Of a stretch of DNA of 64,000 nt, positions 23,989 through 36,900 are shown in pieces (positions within the stretch are counted from its first letter, which is position 1; each line of letters begins with the position of its first letter). Both the position numbers and the translations under genes were made by a program. This DNA comes from Jaltomata sinuosa (Eukaryota; Streptophyta; Magnoliopsida; Solanales; Solanaceae), in assembly GCA_003996215.1 (NCBI GenBank), contig QJPP01001768.1:426183-490182 (forward strand). Reading direction: 5' to 3'. The notes beneath the pieces are model-generated. The model did not search any database. It was not told where the DNA came from and saw only the letters and a program-made list of their open reading frames with translations.

Positions 23989-24844
23989 GTTGGGAGACCT
24001 TACTGGTGTTCATGTCATTTTTGAAACCAAATTTTAGATTCTGTTACTGATTTATGATTGAGTTACCTGTAAAATTGTGATATTTTATACATTTAACAAG
24101 AATATATCAGTTTCCATTCTGTTGACTGCAACTAGCTTGGGATTGAAACGTAGTAGTTGTAAAATTGTGATATTATAAAGCATCATTGTAGAAGCTTCAG
24201 TTATGGTGTTAAAGTGTATACCCTTGTGTATTTAGGGGTGGTTTGGTAGGCCGATTAAATTATTGCGGGACTATAGTCCCACCTGGGAGATGGGATAAAA
24301 TACTCCCAAGTTCGATGGGATAATGGATCCAAAAGGATGTTGGAGTGTTTTAACCAAATTAATAATCCAGGTTTATCTATTCAGATTTTGGGAAGCAATC
24401 ATAAGTTTCTTTTTCTCTTTTTTAATAACTTGAACTATGAAAGTTTTCACCGAATGGCTTCGAGGAAGGACAGACTCAAGCTAAAAGAAATGAAACTTTG
24501 TAGGGCATTGTTTTTGTGGTTGAAAAAGAGTGTTTAAATGGGACATGGTTTTGTATCCAATCTGTGCTGCTTGCTTTCATACTCTTATTCCTATTTGAAG
24601 CTTAAACAGAAAGGAGAAGGAGAAAACAATGAGATGCTTTCCTGAATGTCTTTTAAGTTTGCATCCCAAATGAATTACTGATTAGTTCACTAAGCTCGCA
24701 CTAATTATCATTCATCAAAAGTTTGTTGGTCCCATTTTGTGCATTTCATGTAGTTTTGCTCATACACAACTGTTTCATTTCTATGGTGCATTTTGTGATT
24801 GTGAGGTGCCTGATTATTTGTAAATTTCATCTTTAACAGATTTC

Positions 24845-25597
24845 ATGGCTATTACCCGCGTTGGGTCTGATGAAAATATTTCCGTTAAGAAGAGAAGCTC
24901 AGTTACTTTTCCAACAGCAACCTCTGAAAATGAAGCTTCCTGTTTTGATTGCAACATTTGCCTTGACTCAGCACATGATCCTGTAGTTACCCTCTGTGGT
25001 CACCTCTACTGCTGGCCTTGCATTTACAAGTGGCTCGAAGTTGAGAGCTCTGGACCAGGATCAGTAGAAAAGTCAAAATGTCCGGTCTGTAAAGCTCACA
25101 TTTCAAACTCCTCGCTGGTGCCTCTCTATGGTCGTGGGATATCATCATCACTGGAGTCCAAACCAAAGAAGGCTCAGGCAGATGTGGACATACCTCATAG
25201 GCCTCGAGCGATTGGGGCAATCACACCACGTAATACACCGTCTCCAATTTCCCACGTACATCAGCGACTTCGTCAAACTTCTGTATACCCTCCACAACCC
25301 ACATTTCAACATCACCGGCAATACTTCCCCCAAGCCTTTGGTAGCTATGCAGCTATGGCTCCATCCAGTTTTGGAAGCACCGCAATGACCAGTTTGTTCA
25401 GCCCAGTGGTTGGTGCATTTGGAGAAATGTTTTCGGCAAGAATGTTTGGAATTGCTTATCCTCATCCTAGCTCTTACCTCATCCGAGGACGCGGTGGTCC
25501 TAGAATGAGAAGGGAAGAAATCCAGGTGGACAAATTTCTCAACAGATTGTCGATCTTTCTTTTCTGTTGCTTCGTCTTGTGCCTACTCCTGTTTTGA
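24845..25597 (+). CDS. RING-HC, membrane-anchored E3 ubiquitin ligase (RMA type)
   Basis: A single uninterrupted 250-residue frame. A C3HC4 RING finger spans about residues 36-85: CNICLDSAHDPVV, then CGHLYCWPC, then CPVCKAHI. The C-terminus ends in a hydrophobic segment (LSIFLFCCFVLCLLLF, about 235-250), a tail anchor. This layout (N-terminal RING, proline-rich middle, C-terminal anchor) is that of plant RMA ligases, which sit in the ER membrane and ubiquitinate client proteins together with an E2; pepper RMA1H1 is the member I am reminded of. Zinc ligands look complete, length fits the family, and no lesion is visible. The start is the first ATG after a probable splice acceptor. I am confident of the family, not of the exact orthologue. 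Confidence 0.93.
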   Translation: MAITRVGSDENISVKKRSSVTFPTATSENEASCFDCNICLDSAHDPVVTLCGHLYCWPCIYKWLEVESSGPGSVEKSKCPVCKAHISNSSLVPLYGRGISSSLESKPKKAQADVDIPHRPRAIGAITPRNTPSPISHVHQRLRQTSVYPPQPTFQHHRQYFPQAFGSYAAMAPSSFGSTAMTSLFSPVVGAFGEMFSARMFGIAYPHPSSYLIRGRGGPRMRREEIQVDKFLNRLSIFLFCCFVLCLLLF

Positions 25598-26149
25598 GGT
25601 TCATATAATGTTTCTCTTCATCATACATTTGTAGAAATATGTGCTTGTGGTTACAACAGTCAGGTAGTAAGTTCATAGTAGAAATTATAGACTAGTAAGA
25701 GATTTAACAGAAATAGCTTTACACCATGCAAAGGTTGCTTCATTTCTTTCACTTTATGCCTCTTTTGGCAAAAACAATATTGTTTCTTCAGAAAGTGGCA
25801 ACACAAATGACACATGCTCAATGTTCTAGTGATTATTTTATCCCATATTATTATCATCAGTTGATATTTTTAGTTGTGTCATGCATAGAAATAGATTTTA
25901 ATGAAAAGATTTTTGTTTGTGTACATCACTAATTAGGCTTATTTTACGTTTATTTGATCTTTTCCTCTGAAATGGTAATCCAATATTGCAAGTTTGTTGG
26001 CATTGTAGTTCAAATTTTATGGTTCATGTAGCTTAGAAAAAGGAATTGATTAATTTATTGAACGCAAGCCTGTAAATAGATGATTATGAGTAGTTTAGAT
26101 GCACTTAAAGCTAGACGAAAATTCTTATATGGCTTGATCCACATGCTTT
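25598..26149. other. 3' flank of the RING gene
   Basis: It probably holds the 3'UTR in its first few hundred bases, followed by intergenic DNA. No other gene was recognised. Confidence 0.45.
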
Positions 26150-26590
26150 TGCCCTCAAAGAAAGAGAATACTAGGTGGACACATTTGGTTAATTCATTAG
26201 CCTCATGACCTAGCAAGCCTGTACAACTTCTTATTTTCGCCTTTGTCTCCAAATTCAGCATACAAGCGTTCGAAAGCTGTTGTTTTTCTCGCAATAATCG
26301 CAAAGTTTGCCTCTGTCTTCGCCACCTTATATCTTTCCTTGTTCTTTTGCTTTTCCTCCTCGTCCTTGCTCTCCACCCACTTTACAAAAGCAACCTTTTT
26401 GGCCTCCTGCCTTGGATTTCTCCATTCCACCACAAATCCCCTTGATGCCACCATTACCCCTCGAAATCCCAACACCTCGCTAGCTACTTCCTTAATTCCT
26501 CCAAAGTCCTATCCCACATTTTGTTCGCATCCTCACTACTTCCCAAAGCCCCTGTCACCATCAACTTTTTCACCATCTGACCGCCTACCA
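26150..26590 (-). pseudogene. RTE-type LINE fragment (region between endonuclease and RT)
   Basis: The minus-strand frame at 26475-26203 reads GFVVEWRNPRQEAKKVAF, then KWVESKDEEEKQKNKERYKV, then FERLYAEFGDKGENKKLYRL. I recognise this spacing (W.N.E.Q...KK.A......D.EE...R..YK.A..EAK...A......LY..L..K...K.L..LA) from plant RTE-like LINE polyproteins. Only this stretch is left, with stops and a frame change at both ends. Confidence 0.6.
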
Positions 26591-26874
26591 TACTTTTTGA
26601 TGATCAATTTATTATTTTCTTGTCCTAATTTATGTGAAAATATTTGTTTTGGCTAGAAATTTAAGAATAAAAAGATTATTTTTGAAATTTATGATTTAAA
26701 ACAAATCTATAAATCATCTCAATAAGGATAAAATATAAAATTTTAAGATTATATTATTTAACATACATAAAAATATGTCATTTTTTTTAAAAGTAAATAA
26801 AGAGAAGATTATCACATAACTTAAGAGTTTGGGACAAAGAGAGTAACTTTGATTAAATCCTTTAGGGGTCATTT

Positions 26875-27147
26875 GGTATGTGAAATAAGGTGAGATATAT
26901 CATGATTAAATTTGAGATTAGAATTATACTCTATTTAACTAAAGGTATAAATTTAGCTTGAAATAAATATATACTTTTAATCAAACAGAGTATAAATTTA
27001 ATCCCAACCTTAATCCTAGATATCCCACCTTATCTTATTTAATTTGGTATTAATTTATCCCAGCTTCCAAATAAAATAAATTAGTTCCTGAATTATAATT
27101 TCAAAACTATAATCACAGAATAACTTTGTTCGCGAACGAACGACACC
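26875..27147. mobile_element. Tourist-like MITE, TTA target duplication, copy 1
   Basis: The left end GGGGTCATTTGGTATGTG and the right end GAACGAACGACACC are imperfect inverses, flanked by TTA on both sides (26872-26874 and 27148-27150). The internal arms also pair (ATACTCTATTT with AAACAGAGTAT). No coding capacity. Confidence 0.7.
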
Positions 27148-27417
27148 TTAAGGTTCCATTATCTTGAACCAGAAGAGTCCCATTTTGTGAATTTAAAGTG
27201 ATAAAAAAGGACAAATAAATCAATCCCTAAGCTTAAGGGGTCATAACTGACAAATTCCTTTACTAGTTTTAAAGAATAGCACAATTGCTCGATGTTTCGC
27301 TAACAGCATTTTGCCACTCCTCTACACTTGCTTTGAACCTAAACCCCTGCAATGGCAAAAGATTATCACATAAATTGAGATTTGCGACAGAGAGAGTAAC
27401 TTTGGTTAATTCCTTTA

Positions 27418-27687
27418 GGGGTCGTATGGTACGCGGGATAAGGTGGGATATCCTAGGATTAAATTTGAAATTAAAATTATACTCTATTTGTTGAAAGTAT
27501 AAAATCTAGCCTGATATAAATTTATACCTTCAACCAAATAGAGTATACATTTGATCTCAACCTTAATCATGCATACCCCACCATATTTCACTTAACTTGG
27601 TATTATTTTATCTCACCTTTCAAATAGAATAAATTAATTCTAAAATTATAATCCCAAAATAACTTTGTTTGCGAACCAAACGACCTC
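27418..27687. mobile_element. Tourist-like MITE, copy 2 from tandem duplication
   Basis: The ends GGGGTCGTATGGTACGCG and GCGAACCAAACGACCTC are inverse, flanked by TTA and TTTA. It is the duplicate of the element at 26875 and sits about 330 bp upstream of the TATA box of the gene starting at 27906. Confidence 0.7.
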
Positions 27688-27749
27688 TTTATCTTGAACC
27701 AAAAGAGTCCCATTTTATGAATTTAAAGGATCATACTTGTTGAGTGTCA

Positions 27750-27758
27750 TATATAAAA
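27750..27758 (+). promoter_or_regulatory. TATA box of the RS/KE-rich protein gene
   Basis: TATATAAAA lies about 150 bases before the ATG at 27906. The equivalent place in the upstream duplicate reads GTGATAAAAAAGG and lacks this box, so the second copy is the better promoter. Confidence 0.55.
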
Positions 27759-27905
27759 GGACAAATAAATAAATCCCTAAACTTAAGGGGTCATAAGTGA
27801 CAAATTCCTTTACTAGTTTTAAAGAAATAGCTCAATCGCTCGATGTTTCGCTAAGCTTAGTAACAACATTTTGCCACTCCTTTGGAACCTAAACCCCTAA
27901 CTACA

Positions 27906-30900
27906 ATGGCAAAAGAGCGAGCAAAAACTCCAGAATCCGAAAACGGAGCTCCATCAAAGCGACAACAAAACAAATCAAAGTCCAAAAGGAAGGATGAATC
28001 CGAATCCGAACCGGAACCGGAACCGGAACCGGAACAACGAGCAGTGAGAAAGCACAAGAGAAAGAGAAGTCGAAGTTCAAGGAGAAGAGACTCAGATTCT
28101 TCATCTTCGTGTTCGGATTCTGAAGACTCATATTCGGATTCGGAGTCGGGTAGTTCGGAGTATTCGGATTCGGAAGAGGAGGAGAGGAGGCGTAGGAAGA
28201 AGAGAGAGAGGAAGAGAAGAGAGGAAAAAGACAAGGAGAAGAAGAAGAGAAAGGTGAGGAAAGAGAAGGAGAAGAAGAAAAGGAGGAAGAAGGAGAAAGA
28301 GAAGAAGAAGAAAAAGAAAGACAAGGGGAAAATTGGTGCTGTTACAAACTCTTGGGGCAAATATGGAATTATCAAGGAAACTGATATGTGGTGAGCTACT
28401 TTTCCTGCCTTCATCTTTTAATTTTAAGTGTTAATCCTTCCGTTCACTTTTACTTGTCACATTTTGTTTCTCGAGAATTAAACTATATGAACTTTGATCA
28501 AGATGTACTTTTCCATCATATTAATATGACAACATCATAATTGTAGTATTTTCCCTTTAGTTTTCGAACATCTGAATTTAAATTACAAATATTGAATTAA
28601 TATAATTCAGTTTAGTTCCGAAAACTAGTCAAATTGACTCTCGTGAAGCGAAACGCGACAAGTAAAAGTGAACAGAGGGAGTACTTCTTGAGAGCATGCT
28701 ACTGTTACTTCTGTTTCATATTACAGTCAAATTGTAAAGACTTTATAATTATCTTTTAATTGTGTTCTGTTTAGAAAATGTTTTCTAATGGTTGGCTGGG
28801 GAGTGAAAAGTGTTTTTAAGAAAAAAAAAAGGTTTATTGAAGATTGACAATGATGTTAGAAGATTGGATAGTGTTTTAGTTAAACTTTTGAGTATTATGA
28901 ATTGATTAATGCTTAAATGTTGGTTGGAGTGGTGATTTGAAGTATACTAGTAAAGGAAATGACTTCTGTTTAGGTGAGAATGTTTTCCTTGAATAATATT
29001 TTCACATGCTCAAACGGTACAGAGTCACTTATTTTCCCAAAAGCATTTTCCGAAAGATTTAAGTACTTGATTGTAAGCAAGCTGATTCTGTAAATATTTT
29101 GTGCACTATGGATAGAACTTCTTGTCCCTATTTGTTTGAGCACCAATCTATCCAAAACTTAGACACACGATTAATTTGCTTTTGTCATTGTCCTTAAAGT
29201 GAAGATGGTCATTTTTATAATAGAAAAATTTACATGCCCAAAACTAATCCTTTGTTCAAGCTTAGAATGAGGCAGATGGATTTATTGTTAGTATGAAGTT
29301 TGCCAAGTCTGATAAGCTTTGAGCTTTAGGTCTAGGTAGGAATAAGTGTGAGATTTAGAACCGTTAGTTTTAGATAACTCTTAATTTACCTTAAAGACAA
29401 ATTAGTTAGTTTTAGAATGAATAAGATTCAAGTAAAGTGGAATGGGTAGATGAAGAGGTAATATGTGCTCGGTGGAATAGTTGATGTGCGCAAGTTGGCA
29501 TGAACACCCGCATTATCAAAAAAAAAAAGGGACAGGCAGATGATTCATATAATTGACTTCAATTCAGATTTTGCTGACGTCAACTAGTTTGACTATGAGG
29601 TATAGTTGATTGATTAATTATGAGCCTTTGGACAAAAGTAGGTAGCACTAATATTGCCTCGTGCTTAAAATGTCAGCCTTTGGAAAAGGCTCAAGGGGCT
29701 TGCTCAAATAAGCTGGTGAAAAGAAGAACAACTTATTAGAAGAATTGGCTGAGATTGATTTAGCACAGGAAAGCAGGGAACTGTCTGTGGATGAAATGAT
29801 AGTAAGAGCAACCATAGTAGTGGAATTAGAGTAAATGGCCAAGAATGAAGAATATAGGCGGAGACAGAAATCTAGAGTCTTGTGGTTGAAACAAGGAGAC
29901 AACAAGCTGGCATGAATACCACCGTTATTAAAAAAATAGATTAGCCATATCTTTGGCTACTACGTCTTACATGAAATTTAATATGTTGTTTCTTATTTGA
30001 TGGAAGGAGAACATATTGCTATTCTTTTCCTCTTATAAGTAAATAAAATCTGTCGATAGATGCTAAAAGTGGCGCAAGCAGGTGGATTTTCAGTTTCGTA
30101 TTGAACGCATAACCATCCAATGATCAGCCATACTATTGCCGGACAACACTTAGGTAGACATACCAAACTACTATACATGTGGCTTATGCCATATATATTT
30201 TACTCCGCTGGAAATCTTATTCTTCAGGAGAACAAACAAAGAAGGAAAAAAAGGGCACTTGTATCTCATCTTTGAAAATTGTTTTTTCAGCCTTGGTTTG
30301 TCATCCATTTGATGGTCCATGCAACTTATGCTATCCTAGTTACTGCACTCCAACCTACGGAGTGAACAAAAGCCCCTCTAACGATGTAAAAAAATAATCA
30401 CCAAATAACGCAGATCCTTTTAATTCCCTCCTATTCCGGGCAGTTTGCAGTGTTCAAATTATTTTTATCAATACTCTTATGGAGGTCTAGCCAGAAGTAG
30501 TCCTTGCTGCCCTACTCACTCATCATGTAGACAGCTGTGCCAAATAGTTTCATTGTAGACAATGCTGTCCTCATGGTTAATCTTTTTTAGCTGGAACCAC
30601 TTGACCCCTGTAATTAGCACTGATAACTTTTTGGACTTCATTAGCTCCCTGATCATAGCTTAGCAACTTTTGTATTGGAGCTAACTGTCTTTTCTCTTTT
30701 GTATCTCTTGTTTCTTATGCATCTTCTTAATGCCTTTTAAATATATAATCTTACAACAACAACAACAACAACATACCCAGTGTATTCCCACAAAGTGGGG
30801 TCTGGGAGGGTAGAGTGTACGCAGACCGTACCACTACCTCAAAGGTGAGGTAGAGATATAATCTTACTTCATTAAAAAAAGACAATGCTATCCTCACACT

Positions 30901-33900
30901 CCCGCACTACACATCTTTGCTTGTGAGTCTTTTTCTAAATGAAATAAGTGATATTTTAATAGCAAAGCATCCAGAGGATGCAATGGTTTCAAAATAGGAA
31001 GAGTCAGCTCCGATAGAGGGCAAACTAAAACTTATCGTAATACAAAGGAGCTGACAAATCCATAAATCTATCAAGGTTATACACAGCACAGGAGTATGAG
31101 TAACCCAACAAAAAAGGGAAACTAACCATCTGGCCTTGAATTTAGATCTTGTAGTTGAGATGCCATCAAAGCATTTTTGGTTCCTTTCTGTCCATAAGCA
31201 CCACAAAATGGTAGCTGTAACCATATACTAGACTTGTTTGATGGATTTCTCAACTTTCCAAGAATTCCAGCTGACAAAAACCTCTCGGAGACTGACTGGT
31301 AGACCCATTGGAGACCAAAGAGGGGAAAGAACATAGACTAATATCTGATGCCACAGGGTGATGTATGAATAGGTGATTGACAGTTTCTAGGCTGCTCAGG
31401 CACATATAACACTTATTAGCTAGACAAAATTTTCTTTTGTTGAGGTGTTCTTGAGATAGGCAAGCATTATTAAGGGCTAACCAACAAAAAACTCTTTTTT
31501 TTTTGGGGGGGGGGGGAGTTTAATCTTCCATGGGCCAATCAGTTAGAGCTTTTTAGAGCTCAAGAACTGATAGTAGTCTTTAACTGTGAATAGTCCATTC
31601 CTGCTGTTACCCCACGTGAGCATGTCCCTCTTCTGGGGGTTGATAGTAGTGTGTTGTAGGCTGCCAAGGAGGGCTGTCAATTCTTCAAACTCCCAATCAT
31701 TCAAGTTTCTTTTCAAATTTGGGCACCATGTGTCCCCCATCATGTTCTGTGTAGCAGTAGAATCAGGATTAGAGAGAAAATCCTAGGAAAAGCCTCCATC
31801 AAAGTACTCTGCACTGTCCAAAGGTCTTTCCAAAAAAGGATGTGGTTCCCATTTTCCACCTGAAGAGTTGTATTAAGAGAGAAATCAGTCCACATGTTCC
31901 TGATTCCCTTCCACAGTCTACATCCATGAGATAACCTGCTAGAGTTTGACACCTAGTGACTATCATTGCCATATTTGGCTTGTACCACTTCCTTCCAAAG
32001 ATCCATACCATGTTGATTGTACCTTCGGTGCCATTTAAGAAGCAAGCTCTTGTTATTAAGTGCCAAATCTTTCACCCAAGCCCCCAAGGGATTTGGGAAG
32101 GATTACCCTCTCCCATACCAGATGGATTTGTTGCCTTCCAATAAAAATGAACATCTGAGACTGTCATGTTGTTGTAGGACTTTAGCAGGTGCAGGAAATA
32201 CGGACATAAAGTAGGAGGGATACTATCCAACACACTGTTGACAAGTGTTATTTTGCCACCAAAAGAGAGATATTGTTGTTGCCATGATGTCGGTCTTTTC
32301 TCAAAGTTCTCCACAACTCCATTCCATATCTCAACAGATTTATATCTAAACACTCAATGGAAGTCCCAGGTGGTGGTAGGGAATGATCCTGTGTTGCAGC
32401 TCTTAATATCAACCAATTTCTCCAAGCATGAACCAGGTTAACAAGATAAATAACACTTTTAAACATATTGATATGAAACCCAGAGAGCCTCAAAGAGCAT
32501 CAGTGTGATGTTTAAGTGTTGGACCTGAGACCTCTCTATACCACAAAAATAAGGGTGTCATCTGCAAATAACAAGTGGAAAATAGAAGCCCTACTACCAA
32601 CATCTAAGTTCTCCAACCAGTTGAGCTATTTGGCCTTGTCAAGAATCCTGTTGAGGCCCTCCATAGCTAGGATAAATAAGAAAGGGGACATGTGATATCC
32701 CCTTTGCGTAATTCCTCTCTTGGGAGAGAAGACAAGAGAAACACACTAGATTCCTATTCACCGGAACAAAATATTTCACTGTTGAAAAGGAGAACCTTAT
32801 CCATTTGTCGCCAATGCCCATCTGTCTCAAAATAGATATGAGATACTTCCAGTTTAATTCATCTAAAGCCTTTTCTATGTCCAGTTTGAAAAGTAGGCCA
32901 GGGGCACCAGACTTGATTTTCCAGTCCAAGGCTTCATTTGCAATGAGAGCAACATCTGTAATCTGTCTGCTTTTGATGAAGGCATTCTGATAGCCTGAGA
33001 CCAGCTTCCCAATCACCCTTTTAAGTCTTTCGAAAAGCACGTTAGCCACTGTTGCACACTGCCTATGAGGCTGATGGGTCTAAAATCCTTCAATTCAATT
33101 GCCCTTTTCTTTTAGGGTTGAAGACTATGAAGGTGGCATTAAAGGATTTCACCATTTTGACAGTAGTTGTGGAAATGACAAAAGGTGTTCATGACATCCT
33201 GCTTTATGGTCCCCCAATATTTCTGATAGAAGGCCATAGTGAAAGCCATCAGGACCAGGTCTCTTGTCAGGGGCACAAGAATTAATGGCACTAAGGAGTA
33301 AGGAATTCTTCCTCTTCAAATGGACATTCCTTTTCGACACTGTCTAGGCAACTTAGACCTTCAAATGCAACACTGGCCTCCCGTTCTCATTCTCAGTACA
33401 CCATTCTGAGTAGAAATTCAGGATAGCCTCCTTGAGTTCTTCCTTATCATCAATTATGTCCTCATCTACCTGTAATCTGTCAATACAATTGTACCTTCTG
33501 TGAGAGTTAGCTACTCTTAGAAAGTACTTTGTGTTCTTGTCACCTTCTTTTAACCACAGGCACCTGGATTTCGGCCTCCCAGAGATCTCCTCTGCCATGG
33601 ATAACTGTTGAAGTTCCAATTTGAGTAGCAAAATTTTGTTACTCTTCTTGAGACAATAATCGGCCTTCAGCAACCTGTTCCAACATCTGTAGCTCCTCCA
33701 GTGCCTTGTTAGTTTTGATAGTGACACTACCAAAACTTCCTTGTTCCATGTTACCAGATCCTTTTTTAACATCTTAAGTTTCTGGGCAAGAATAAAATCT
33801 GAGGAGCCATTCACCACATAACCTGCCACAATTGCTTCACCATATCTCCAAAACCTTAATGTTGTAACCACATATTCTCATACTTAAAATATGATGGTTC

Positions 33901-36900
33901 AAAAGACCGATCACCACACTCTAGAACAATTGCACCATGACCAGAGACAACTTTGGGGAGGAGGGACTTTTGATGGATAGCACCAAAGTGATCATTCCAA
34001 TATGAGTCTTTTTCTTCCATTGTGTTATATCTTTTGCTAGGTCTCATAGGATTCATCATGAATTGTCAAGTTTTATGCTGGCTGCCAGCCTACAATAACC
34101 CTCCTCCTGGCTTGAGATTGGCAACATGACACAGGCAAGTGATTATTCTACAAATTTTAGGCTTCACTCTTTAATGTAACTTGAATGCTCTGAAATTATC
34201 CAATCCATCCTCTGTTCCATTATACTGGTTGGAACATTTGATTTCCAGACACAGGCTTACCTTTCGATTAATTTCTGTCATAATCCTTGAGGATACTACG
34301 TTTGGAGTAGTGAGAGTACATGTTGTTGACTCCTATATTGTCCAGAAAGAAGCCAGTCATAATGCTGTAGATGAAGATATACGTTTTTTTATATTGTGAC
34401 TGAACCAAGCATCTTTGGTTCCTTTCTGTCCATAAGCACCACAAAATGGTAGCTGGAACCATCGAACAGACTTTTTTGATTGATTTCTCAACTTTCCAAG
34501 AATTCCAGCTGACAAAAACCTCTGTGAGACTGGCTAGTAAGACACGTTGGAGACCAAAGAGGGCAAAGAACACAAATTAAATATCTGATGACACAGGGAA
34601 ATGCATGAATAGGTGATTGACATTTTCTAGTCTGATCAGGCACATATAACACCTATTAGCTAGATTGAATTTTCTTCTGTTGAGGTTATCTTGAGTTAGA
34701 CAAACATTATTAAGGGCTAACCAGGAAAAACCACTGATTTTGGAGGCAATTTAATCTTCCAGATAAGCTTCCATGGCCACTGATCAATTAGAGTGTTTTT
34801 GGAGCTCAAGAACTGATAGTCGCCTTTAACTGTGAATAGTTCATTCCTGCTGTTACCCCACAGGCCCACCTGAGCATGTCTCTCTTCTGGGGGTTGATAG
34901 TAATGTCCTGTAGGCTGCCAAGCAGGGCTGCCAACTCTACAAAGTCCCTATCATTCAAGTTTCTTCTCAAATTTGGGGACCATGTGTCCCCCCATCAAGT
35001 TCTATGAAACAGTAGAATCAGCGTCAGAGGCAATAGAGAAAATCCTAGGAAAAGCCTCCCTATCAAAAGGTCTTTCCAAAAAAGGATGTGGTTCCCATTT
35101 CCCACCTGAAAAGTTGTATTAAGAGAGAAATCAATTCACATGTTCCTGATTCCTTCCACAGTCCACAACCATGAGGTAACCTGCTAGAGTTTGACACCCA
35201 GTGACTATCATTACCATATTTGGCTTGTACTACTTCCTTCAAAGACCCATATCATCTTGATTGTACCTTCGGTGCCATTTAAGAAGCAAGCTCTTGTTAT
35301 GAAGTGCCAAATCTTTCACCTGAAGCCCCCCAAGGGATTTGGGAAGGATTACCCCCTCCCATTTCACCAGATGGAGTTTATGAGATTTGTTGTTGCCTTC
35401 CCGTAAAAATGAACATATGCGACTGTCAAGTTGTTGAAGGACTCTAGCAGGTGCAGGATAAGGACATAACGTAGGTGGGGATACTGTCCAACACACTGTT
35501 GATCAGTGTTATTCTGCCACCAAAAGAGAGATATTATTGTTGCCAGAATGCCAGTCTTTTCTCAAAGTTCTCCACAACTCCATTCCATATCTCAATAGAT
35601 TTATATCTAGCAGCCAATGGAAGCCCCAGGTAGGTGGTAGGGAATGATCCCGTGTTGCAACTCATTATACCAGCCAATGCCTCCCAGCCATGAACCAAGT
35701 AATAGGATAAATAACACTTTTAAACATATGATATGAAGCCCTGAAAGAGCCTCAAAGAGCATCTGTGTGATGTTTAAGTGTTGGACCTGAGACCTCTCTG
35801 CACCACAGAAAATAAGGGTGATATTTGCAAATAACAAGTGGGAAACAGAAGCCCTACTACCAACATCAAAGCCCTCCAACCAGTTGAACTGTTTAGCCTT
35901 GTCAAGTATCCTACTAAGGCCCTCCATAGCTAGGATAAATAAGAAAGGGACATGGGATTCCCTTGCCTAATTCCTCTATTGGGAGAGAAGAACCCCACTG
36001 GACTCCTGTTCACCGGAACAGGAACAGAATATTTCACTGTTGAAAAGGAGAACCTTATCCATTTATCACCAAAGACTATCTATCTCAAAATAGATATCAG
36101 ATACTGCCAGTTTAACTTATAAAAAGCCTTTTCTATGTCCAGTTGAAAAAGTAGGCCAGGGGAACCAGACTTGATTTTCCAGTCCAAGGTTTCATTTGCA
36201 ATGAGAACAACATCTGTAATTTGTCTGCCTTTGACGAAGGTGTTCTGATAGTCACCCCTTTAAGTTTTTCAGAAAGAAAGCACCTTAGCCACTATTTTGT
36301 GTACACTGCCCATGAGGCTGATGGGTCTAAAGTCCTTCAATTCAATTGCCCCTTTCCTTTTAGGGATGAGGGCTATTAAGGTGGCATTAAAGGATTTAAC
36401 CGTATGATAGTTGTTGCGGAAATGACAAAAGGTGTTCATGACATCATGCTTTATGGACCCTCAACATTTCCGACTAAAGGCCATAGGGAAGCCATCAGGA
36501 CCAGGGCTCTTGTCAGGGTCACAAGGAGTGTTCTGGAAAGCGAGCGCTTCAGCGCTTAAAGCGGTGAAGCGAAGCGAGGGTTCAGCGCTTCAGCCTGAAG
36601 CGAGGCATGTGAAAAGAAGCGGTCGCTTCTGGGCTTGAAGCACGAAGCTACCAGAAGCTCAAGCCCAGAAGCAGCGAAGCGAGAAAAGCGAGCGCTTTTA
36701 TTTTTTTAATTAATAAGTGATCAATTTTAAAGAATAAAAAGACTCGTGACTTACATGGTCCTTCAGAAATTAGAATAGCTAGGGTTTCAACTTACTCTTC
36801 CTTTAGGTACTTTTTCTCTTTTCTTTCTTCTTTTTCTTCCTGATGCAGTGGCGCTGCTAGCCTAGGGTTTTACTTTTTTTTTTTACTCTGTTTTCCTCTG

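Larger units (their letters stand above)
23482..24055. repeat. Tandem duplication of about 290 bp in the RING gene leader intron
   Basis: The segment starting TATGGAATCTTGTAG at 23482 is repeated from 23774, sharing TTCCAGTTTCTTGATTATCA and TTTAGATTCTGTTACTGATT. Each copy contains one foldback MITE, so duplication followed insertion. The copies have since diverged. Confidence 0.85.
22914..24839 (+). promoter_or_regulatory. Probable promoter, 5'UTR exon and 5'UTR intron of the RING gene
   Basis: A pyrimidine-rich leader at about 22930-23003 ends in CATCTGTCG followed by GTATGA. CTTTAACAG precedes ATTTCATGG at 24840, five bases before the start codon. This suggests a leader exon and an intron of about 1.84 kb (23004-24839). 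The interval has no long coding frame and contains a tandem duplication with two MITEs. The leader is inference; transcript data would settle it. Confidence 0.5.
26807..27914. repeat. Tandem duplication (2 x 554 bp) including promoter and start codon of the downstream gene
   Basis: Copy 1 (26807-27360) and copy 2 (27361-27914) both begin GATTATCACATAA and both end ...ATGGCAAAA. Both carry a MITE, a shared block around CTTAAGGGGTCATAA and CAAATTCCTTTACTAGTTTT, the CTCGATGTTTCGCTAA leader and a CCTAAACCCCT motif just before the ATG. The copies have diverged by substitutions and small indels. Only copy 2 leads into an open reading frame; copy 1's ATG runs into copy 2. Confidence 0.9.

Noticed and set aside
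27857..28414. Long minus-strand frame rich in Phe/Ser/Leu
   Set aside because: It is the antisense shadow of exon 1 of the RS/KE-rich protein gene, whose purine-rich codons leave the opposite strand free of stops.
36432..36638. Short frame across the left edge of the 949-bp Mutator-type MITE
   Set aside because: It crosses from LINE remnant into the MITE and has no independent coding signal.
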